DNA from: Myxosarcina sp. GA_180221_E-2-1-MAG-40_15
GTDB taxonomy: Bacteria > Cyanobacteriota > Cyanobacteriia > Cyanobacteriales > Xenococcaceae
DNA length: 40,624 bases
Direction of reading: 5' to 3'
NCBI GenBank assembly: GCA_020692205.1
Contig: JAIMKV010000047.1
Coordinates: 1 to 40,624, forward strand
Below, piece by piece: positions 35,394 through 40,624 of this stretch (positions are counted from its first letter, which is position 1; every line of letters begins with the position of its first letter). The position numbers and the translations under genes were made by a program. The notes below the pieces were generated by a model. It was given only the letters and a program-made list of their open reading frames with translations. It had not been told where the DNA came from and did not search any database.

Positions 35394-35840
35394 TCAATTA
35401 TTCGCAGAAGCCAGCATTTCTTTTAGCTTCGCCAGCTCATCTGCCCAACGCGGATCAGGCTGAATACTAGTCTGTTGTTTTTGATTATTACTAGGCTTTT
35501 TGCCACTACTGGGCTTTTTGCCACTCTTTCGTTTAGGAGCATTATTGATGCTATCAGTTTCTGCTGCTGCATTTCCTTCGTCTCCTTTAGAACGAGGAAG
35601 TGCTTTTTCAATTTTTAACGGGCTATCCATAAAGGACTGACCATTGTATTTTTCCATAAACTGATCTGCTGCTTCGTCACTATCAACAGTAACGAAAGCA
35701 AACCCACGGCATTTACCAGTTTTGCGATCTTTGATCACTTTAGTAGAAACCTGGTCTCCTTCATCGGCAAACATTGCGGCCAAGGCATCACGATCAATTT
35801 CTTCTTTTGGTAGGTTGCCTACGTATAGACGAATAGACAT
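35394..35840 (-). CDS. RRM-domain RNA-binding protein (Rbp type)
   Basis: A single RNA-recognition-motif protein of the cyanobacterial Rbp family. From the ATG at 35840 it has 148 residues. RNP2 is LYVGNL and RNP1 is CRGFAFVTV. A lysine- and serine-rich linker with two copies of SGKKPS and a C-terminal helix with RWADELAKLKEMLA follow. Cyanobacterial Rbps are often cold-induced and influence RNA fate. Unusually for the shorter members, it has a long charged tail instead of a glycine-rich one. A long noncoding gap upstream may carry its leader. Confidence 0.9.
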   Translation of the reverse strand: MSIRLYVGNLPKEEIDRDALAAMFADEGDQVSTKVIKDRKTGKCRGFAFVTVDSDEAADQFMEKYNGQSFMDSPLKIEKALPRSKGDEGNAAAETDSINNAPKRKSGKKPSSGKKPSNNQKQQTSIQPDPRWADELAKLKEMLASANN

Positions 35841-36127
35841 AAAACTATAATCTCCCAAGCTAATTTAATTCCAACATTGTGTGCAGAGCGAACGCTTTTT
35901 TGATGGCAACTGAGCCAAAATGTAATGAATAAATTGTCCCCAAGCTTTTAATTGACTAGCATCTTGGTAAACCAACTCAACTTTTTTACATCACCAGACA
36001 TCAAACTAAGGTGCACATTTTTTCCTAACTCAAGCGGTTGAAAATGGCTCATGCTTATCTTGAAATACACTGGCTGTTAAACTTGGCGTTAGTTTCAATT
36101 ATCGCCTCAGTAGCTTAAAAAGCAGCT

Positions 36128-36198
36128 GTAAACGAAAAAAATGCTAATCAATAACAGCTCGTTTACTTTACAGGCTGGAGCAAATCCAGCGTAGCCTG
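36128..36198. ncRNA. Two consecutive hairpins, possible small RNA
   Basis: GTAAACGA (36128-36135) and TCGTTTAC (36159-36166) pair perfectly with a 23-base loop. CAGGCT (36171-36176) and AGCCTG (36193-36198) pair perfectly and enclose a shorter CTGG/CCAG pairing that shares its inner bases. No T tract follows on the plus strand. Either a structured RNA or a dispersed repeat would explain this. Transcription is not shown. Confidence 0.3.
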
Positions 36199-36403
36199 CA
36201 CTTAATTTTAAAGTTGAATCTTATTTTAAATTCTGTGCCTTATTTGATTATTGCAGAATGTTTACACAATTAGCCAATTTATTCAATTTATTTATGGCTT
36301 TTTAGCAATACTTCAGTCTTAAGTAAGAGTTAAAAGCAGTTTTTCTAGTTGACAATTAACTATGATAATAAGTATAACCAAAAGTAAGGTTTGTCAAAAC
36401 ATT

Positions 36404-36421
36404 GTTACATTGGGTTACATT
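36404..36421 (+). promoter_or_regulatory. Direct repeats upstream of nblA
   Basis: GTTACATT occurs at 36404-36411 and 36414-36421, a 10-bp period placing both copies on one helix face, about 50 bases before nblA. A TTGTCA lies at 36391-36396. No GTA-N8-TAC NtcA consensus site was found here. A regulator of nblA may bind the repeats. Confidence 0.35.
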
Positions 36422-36473
36422 ATAGGTAGTCCCAGTTTAATCGACAAACAAGCTCAAAATAGGAGTGTTTTTT

Positions 36474-36668
36474 ATGTCAGATTCAATGCAGCTGTCTCTA
36501 GAGCAAAAATTCAATATTCGCTCTTTTGAGACTCAGGTTCAATCAATGAGCCACGAACAAGCTCAAGAGTTTCTAGTCAAGCTATATGAGCAAATGATAC
36601 TTAAGGATAATATGTACCAACACTTTATTCGTCATCAATGGGGAATAGACTCTCCGCCAACAATATAA
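36474..36668 (+). CDS. nblA: Phycobilisome degradation protein NblA
   Basis: A small adaptor that tags phycobilisomes for Clp-dependent degradation during nutrient starvation. The 64-residue protein has the NblA pattern: LSLEQKFNIRSFETQVQSMS, then QAQEFLVKLYEQM and FIRHQWGI. AGGAG at 36461-36465 is 8 bases before the ATG at 36474, which decides this start over the in-frame GTG at 36465. It stands alone with a long regulatory upstream region. Confidence 0.95.
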   Translation: MSDSMQLSLEQKFNIRSFETQVQSMSHEQAQEFLVKLYEQMILKDNMYQHFIRHQWGIDSPPTI

Positions 36669-36835
36669 AAGGTATCTTGATCGCACTTGATTACGCCTCC
36701 TTCTCTCGCTAGTTTCCAGGAAAAAAGCTGGGGATGTTGGGGTTAATACTCAAGAAAAAATAAGAAAATTAAGATTATGGCGACTGTCAATCCTTTTTTT
36801 GTTAGTCTAAAAAAAAGATTTCCCATTTAGATCGT

Positions 36836-37714
36836 ATGTTTCAAAGTTGCTTAATCTGCACAGATTTTACCGACGGTTTATATCGTTTTATTGAGTGCGT
36901 GCCTAATTTGGCTGAAAGTGGGTTAAAAAAAATTGTCTTCTTTCATAGTGTTCCGCTTTGGGAAGAAGGAGAAGTCCCAAGGGTAGACGACGAGAAAATA
37001 GAGCAAGCTCAACAACGTTTTCAGAAAGCTTTAGATCATGTTCCTTCTGGTGTGGATGTTCAAATAGAAGTTCTTTCAGGAAAACCCCTCGATACAATTC
37101 CTAGAGTGCTAAAAAAGCATCCCGTAGATGTAATTATGACGGGAACTCCAATTAGAAGTTTGTTACAAGAGAAATTTTTTGGTAGTACCAGTGCTGGTTT
37201 AGCCAAAGTAACCAGCCAGCCACTAAATATTATTCGTCCCGAACTAATTACTACCTATACTCTCGAAGAATTAAACTTACGCTGTCGTCATTTTTGGCGT
37301 TATTTACTGATTCCTTACAACAATAGTCAGACTGCGCGTTATTTAATTGAAGAAATTAAGAAGTATGCGCAGAACCGTCCAGAGAATTCTTTAAAACAGT
37401 GTATGCTAATCTCGATAATTGACGACAGCGGGAGAAAGTCTGTTTTGGCCAAACAGAGAGTAGACGAGGCAAAAGCCAGCTTAAAATCAGTAAAAGAAGA
37501 ATTAGAAGCTTTGGATCTGGAAGTAAACACTCTAGTAAAAGTAGGTGATCCTTTGCAAGAAATTACGGCTGCGGCTTTGGATTTCGACATCAGCGCGATC
37601 GCGATCGCCACAGATTATCGTAATAGCCTTTTACAGTGGACAGCGCGTAGCTTTGCCAATGATGTAATGCGTACTAGCTGGTTTCCCGTATTGTTATTCT
37701 CGCCTAAAAAATAA
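36836..37714 (+). CDS. Tandem universal stress protein
   Basis: A 292-residue protein with two UspA-like domains. The first (about 1-135) runs from FQSCLICTDFTDG to DVIMTGTPIRS and KVTSQPLNIIRP. The second (about 150-292) runs from WRYLLIPYNNSQTARYLIEE to ISAIAIATDYRNSLL and ANDVMRTSWFPVLLFSP. The glycine-rich ATP-binding loop of nucleotide-binding Usps (GxxGxxxxxxxGS) is not evident, so it may not bind ATP tightly. It stands 167 bases downstream of nblA and is convergent with the helicase gene. Confidence 0.8.
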   Translation: MFQSCLICTDFTDGLYRFIECVPNLAESGLKKIVFFHSVPLWEEGEVPRVDDEKIEQAQQRFQKALDHVPSGVDVQIEVLSGKPLDTIPRVLKKHPVDVIMTGTPIRSLLQEKFFGSTSAGLAKVTSQPLNIIRPELITTYTLEELNLRCRHFWRYLLIPYNNSQTARYLIEEIKKYAQNRPENSLKQCMLISIIDDSGRKSVLAKQRVDEAKASLKSVKEELEALDLEVNTLVKVGDPLQEITAAALDFDISAIAIATDYRNSLLQWTARSFANDVMRTSWFPVLLFSPKK

Positions 37715-37774
37715 TGTTTTGCTTGATTTTATAGCTATTAGTTTGGCAGCAATTTATTAGCAATCACCGATTAA

Positions 37775-39265
37775 CTATTCTTCCTCCTCTGTATTCCACG
37801 GCTTTGATTTTTCTGCTGCCTTGAACTGTTGTTTCTTTTTAGGTTTTGACTGATCGCTAATAAGCTTTAACTGTCGAGGTTGAGATTGTTCGTAACTTGA
37901 TTCACCGCGACGGCGTTCTGAGGTTCTTTCTTCGCTGGTGTTTGCGGTAACGACTTCATAGAGAATTGCTTGTTTATTACTAGTGTTGCCTTTTCTCAGC
38001 ACTCTACCTAATCTTTGAATATATTCCCTAGTAGAACCCGTTCCCGACAAGATAATGGCAATTCGCGCATCAGGTACATCGACCCCTTCATTAAGTACGT
38101 GAGACGCGACTAAAGTTTTATATTCGCCTGCTTTGAATCTGGTTAAAATATCGTGCCTTTCTTTGACAGCAGTCTGATAAGTAATAGCAGGAATCAAAAA
38201 CTGTTGCGAGATGCGGTAAACGGTAGCGTTATCATTGGTAAAGATGAGAATGCGTTCTGTTTGATGTTTTTCGATTAAGTCAATTAAAACCCGTAGTTTG
38301 GCATCTGTACCTAAGGCGATCTCTTTAGCTTTGCGGTGAGCTAACATCGCTTTTCTACCTTGAGGCGATCGCGCACTGGCTTGGACAAAAAGCTGCCACC
38401 CTTGGAGGCTACCTAAAGAGATATTTGACTGACGCAAAAATTTACTTCGTATGGCGATCGCTTCCTCGTACTTTAGTTGTTCTTGCTCAGATAGTTTGAC
38501 TCGCATCTGGACTATTTTGTGATCGGCTAAGGCTGCACCCGAGAGTTCTTCAGGGGTTTTACGATAGATAATTTTACCAATGAGAGTATCTAGATGGCGA
38601 TGAGTACCGTCGCTGCGTTCAGGAGTAGCGGTTAATCCTAAGCGGTAAGGAGCGATCGCATATTCGGCAATTACTTTGAAAAAGTCGGTGGGTAGATGAT
38701 GACACTCATCAAAGATTTGGAGTGCATAACGATTACCCAAAGTTTCGGCGTGAATTGCGGCACTATTGTAGGTAGCAATTAAAATAGGAGTGCGATCGCG
38801 CGAACCACCACCTAGTAAACCAACTTCTGTATTGGGAAAGCTAGATTCAATTTGGGCATACCACTGGTGCATTAAATCTAGAGTCGGCACCACAATCAAA
38901 GTAGTGCGAGGGGTAGACTGCATCGCTAATTGAGCTAGATATGTCTTACCTGCTGCGGTGGGCAATACAACTACTCCCTGTCTTTGCGCTTGTTTCCATG
39001 CCTGTAGTGCTTCTGTCTGATGCGGATAGGGTTCGAGTTGAGTTTTAGATTTTAGTTCGAGATTATAGAATTCCTTGGCTTCATCAATAATTTTTTTGCC
39101 ATCAGCTTGAAGTGCTTCGATCAGAGAACGATAGTAAATTGCGGGAATCCGAAACTTTTCTATGCGATCATCCCAAGTGGCATAGTCTAACCAAGCTTTG
39201 CCCCTTGGGGGTGGATGTAAGATTAAAGTTCCGCGATCAAATTTTAGCTTAGGCGATCGAGGCAT
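37775..39265 (-). CDS. XPB-type DEAD/DEAH superfamily 2 helicase
   Basis: A DNA helicase or translocase of the archaeal/bacterial XPB-Rad25 kind. From the ATG at 39265 it has 496 residues. An in-frame GTG at 39325 would add 20 unlikely ones. Motifs: PTAAGKT (102-108), DECHH (186-190), GLTATPERSDG, then SHVLNEGVDVPDA and QRLGRVLRKG near the C-terminus, followed by a lysine- and glutamate-rich tail. The Bax1/DUF790 nuclease that often accompanies XPB is not next to it. Likely DNA repair; specific role unknown. Confidence 0.87.
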   Translation of the reverse strand: MPRSPKLKFDRGTLILHPPPRGKAWLDYATWDDRIEKFRIPAIYYRSLIEALQADGKKIIDEAKEFYNLELKSKTQLEPYPHQTEALQAWKQAQRQGVVVLPTAAGKTYLAQLAMQSTPRTTLIVVPTLDLMHQWYAQIESSFPNTEVGLLGGGSRDRTPILIATYNSAAIHAETLGNRYALQIFDECHHLPTDFFKVIAEYAIAPYRLGLTATPERSDGTHRHLDTLIGKIIYRKTPEELSGAALADHKIVQMRVKLSEQEQLKYEEAIAIRSKFLRQSNISLGSLQGWQLFVQASARSPQGRKAMLAHRKAKEIALGTDAKLRVLIDLIEKHQTERILIFTNDNATVYRISQQFLIPAITYQTAVKERHDILTRFKAGEYKTLVASHVLNEGVDVPDARIAIILSGTGSTREYIQRLGRVLRKGNTSNKQAILYEVVTANTSEERTSERRRGESSYEQSQPRQLKLISDQSKPKKKQQFKAAEKSKPWNTEEEE

Positions 39266-39538
39266 ACATAAATTACGATGAGTTGTAAAAGAAAATTGCT
39301 TATTGCTTTTTAAGCAAATTACCACTTTATTTAGCTAAAGTGCCAAACATTCCTGATATTGTTGAAGTTAAATTTTCCATAGATTTCTGGCGCACCAATT
39401 AATACAAACTAGCTAAATACTAGATAGCATAATTTCTCTTAAGATTACTGCTAATTATTAGTAAACCAGATTAGATCTAAATTCAAACCCAACATTTTTC
39501 ACTGAAGTAGCATACACAATAAATGTCACATCATTTTC

Positions 39539-39544
39539 TATAAT
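39539..39544 (+). promoter_or_regulatory. Possible galE -10 box
   Basis: A perfect TATAAT stands about 38 bases before the galE start. No good -35 is visible 16-18 bases upstream, so the promoter call is tentative. Confidence 0.35.
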
Positions 39545-39581
39545 TAATGATGAACCTAGGGGAATTTAGGTACAAATAACT

Positions 39582-40574
39582 ATGGCGAAGATTTTGGTGA
39601 CTGGTGGTGCGGGCTATATTGGCTCTCATACGGTGCAAAAGCTAGGACAAGCGGGTTATGAAATTGTTGTTTATGACAACCTGTCTACAGGTTCAGCAGC
39701 GGCGGTACTGTATGGCGAATTAATTCAAGGAGAGCTGAATGACACCGAGCATTTGGCACAAGTATTTGCCCAACACCAATTTGATGCAGTACTGCATTTT
39801 GCAGCCAGTATTTCCGTTCCCGAATCTTTGGCAAAGCCTCTTGATTATTACTATAACAATACCTGCAATGTGGTTAATTTATTGCAGTGTTGCCAAAAGT
39901 TTCAGGTTAACCAGTTGGTCTTTTCCAGCACAGCTGCGGTATACGGCGAGATTCAGGAGTATCCTATTCAAGAATCTGCTTTTACCTTACCCATCAATCC
40001 TTACGGCAAATCTAAATTGATGAGCGAGAATATTATTAGTGACTATGCTCAAGCTTCAGATCTTAAGTATGTCATCTTGCGTTATTTTAACGTTGCAGGA
40101 GCAGACAGTTCGGGTAGAATCGGTCAGATGGGCAAAAAAGCCGCTCACTTAATTAAGGTAGGTTGTGATGCAGCTTTAGGGGTGCGTGACTCAGCTAAGA
40201 TCTTTGGTACAGACTATCCTACTCACGATGGAACAGGGATTCGGGACTACATTCATGTTGAAGATTTAGCTGCAGCTCACGTTGATGCTTTAGCTTATTT
40301 AGCAAAGCAAGCTACTAGCCAAATTTTCAACTGTGGCTATGGTACTGGCTATAGTGTTAAAGAAGTATTGTCTAAAATTCAAGAAATTTCTGGGGTAGAT
40401 TTTCCTGTGATTGAAACTTCTCGTAGACTGGGTGATCCCGCTTGCGTCATAGCCTCTGGAGCTAAGATTCGAGAAGTAATTGGCTGGAAACCTCAACATG
40501 ACTCCCTAGATGAAATTGTTAGTTCTGCTCTTGCTTGGGAAAAGAAAAAAATTACACAGCCAGATTTAGTTTAA
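39582..40574 (+). CDS. galE: UDP-glucose 4-epimerase
   Basis: Interconverts UDP-glucose and UDP-galactose using tightly bound NAD+. The 330-residue protein opens [18 protein letters not shown] and has the catalytic Ser/Tyr/Lys region FSSTAAVYG then NPYGKSK. RYFNVAGAD and the C-terminal NCGYGTGYSVKEVL are GalE hallmarks. The length is typical. It connects the nucleotide-sugar pool with the GHMP kinase and Ugd genes elsewhere in the window, though it is not linked to them. Confidence 0.93.
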   Translation: MAKILVTGGAGYIGSHTVQKLGQAGYEIVVYDNLSTGSAAAVLYGELIQGELNDTEHLAQVFAQHQFDAVLHFAASISVPESLAKPLDYYYNNTCNVVNLLQCCQKFQVNQLVFSSTAAVYGEIQEYPIQESAFTLPINPYGKSKLMSENIISDYAQASDLKYVILRYFNVAGADSSGRIGQMGKKAAHLIKVGCDAALGVRDSAKIFGTDYPTHDGTGIRDYIHVEDLAAAHVDALAYLAKQATSQIFNCGYGTGYSVKEVLSKIQEISGVDFPVIETSRRLGDPACVIASGAKIREVIGWKPQHDSLDEIVSSALAWEKKKITQPDLV

Positions 40575-40592
40575 AGTAACAAGAGTATAACA

Positions 40593-40624
40593 TCAGAAGT
40601 CAGAAGTCAGAAGTCAGAAGTCAG
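40593..40624. repeat. Heptamer tandem repeat (TCAGAAG)
   Basis: TCAGAAG is repeated four times and the start of a fifth copy reaches the window edge. It is a short tandemly repeated sequence of the kind common in cyanobacterial intergenic DNA, 18 bases after galE. The true length cannot be known from this window. Confidence 0.85.

Larger units (their letters stand above)
35841..36473. other. 633-base noncoding gap between rbp and nblA
   Basis: The longest gene-free stretch of the window, between divergent genes. I find no protein-coding frame. It contains two hairpins at 36128-36198 and direct repeats near 36404-36421, listed separately. An unannotated small RNA or long leaders are possible. 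Confidence 0.6.

Noticed and set aside
36391-36426. Canonical NtcA site upstream of nblA
   Set aside because: No GTA-N8-TAC was found. The nearest GT...AC pair has the wrong spacing.
40593-40624. Possible CRISPR array at the window end
   Set aside because: The unit is only seven bases with no spacers. It is a simple tandem repeat.

Overview
The window is chromosomal DNA from a phycobilisome-containing cyanobacterium. It carries genes for NblA, a CpcT-type phycobilin lyase, biliverdin reductase, plastocyanin and cytochrome c6, and for several protein families largely confined to cyanobacteria (DUF3493, DUF1622, the TIGR04376 type). The octamer GCGATCGC (HIP1) recurs throughout, and the base composition is AT-rich. 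A coccoid or pleurocapsalean lineage is plausible but cannot be fixed from the sequence alone. There is no prophage, insertion sequence, CRISPR array or conjugative module. This is ordinary chromosome with small repeats and one gene remnant.

Layout. 1-5.5 kb: tRNA-Leu(UAG), a secreted GHL10-like glycosidase, a GHMP-family sugar kinase, a DUF1622 membrane protein, a [2Fe-2S] ferredoxin and biliverdin reductase. 5.5-9.3 kb: recA behind a long structured leader, a DUF3493 protein, then plastocyanin (petE) and cytochrome c6 (petJ) head to head, and a small membrane protein. 9.5-15.8 kb: a GspC-like membrane protein with a coiled-coil partner, then a signalling block made of a GAF histidine kinase, a lone receiver and a divergent REC-PAS-GGDEF-EAL protein. 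15.8-20.4 kb, mostly minus strand: two conserved proteins (one with an in-frame palindromic insertion), a ProA paralogue lacking the catalytic cysteine together with a zinc-ribbon membrane protein, tRNA-Gly(GCC), and TldD. A decayed histidine-kinase fragment lies at 20.45-20.63 kb.

20.6-30 kb: a DUF6208-like protein, a CpcT-like lyase, nusB next to a DUF502 gene, 6-phosphogluconolactonase, a zinc-ribbon/FHA protein, a glycine-rich exported protein and a large TPR lytic transglycosylase. 30-35.9 kb is a minus-strand run: RRM protein, rpiA, a second c6-like cytochrome, cofH, UDP-glucuronate decarboxylase and UDP-glucose dehydrogenase. 36-40.6 kb: nblA, a tandem universal-stress protein, an XPB-type helicase and galE, ending in a heptamer tandem repeat.

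Functional links. petE and petJ encode interchangeable lumenal electron carriers sharing one control region. Ugd and the decarboxylase act consecutively (UDP-glucose to UDP-glucuronate to UDP-xylose), and GalE acts on the same nucleotide-sugar pool. pgl and rpiA are both pentose-phosphate genes. BvdR, CpcT and NblA bear on bilin and phycobilisome metabolism. The kinase and two related receiver domains look like one relay ending in cyclic-di-GMP control. The least explained items are the palindromic insertion at 15.9 kb, the Cys-less ProA paralogue operon, the structured recA leader and the 630-base gap before nblA.
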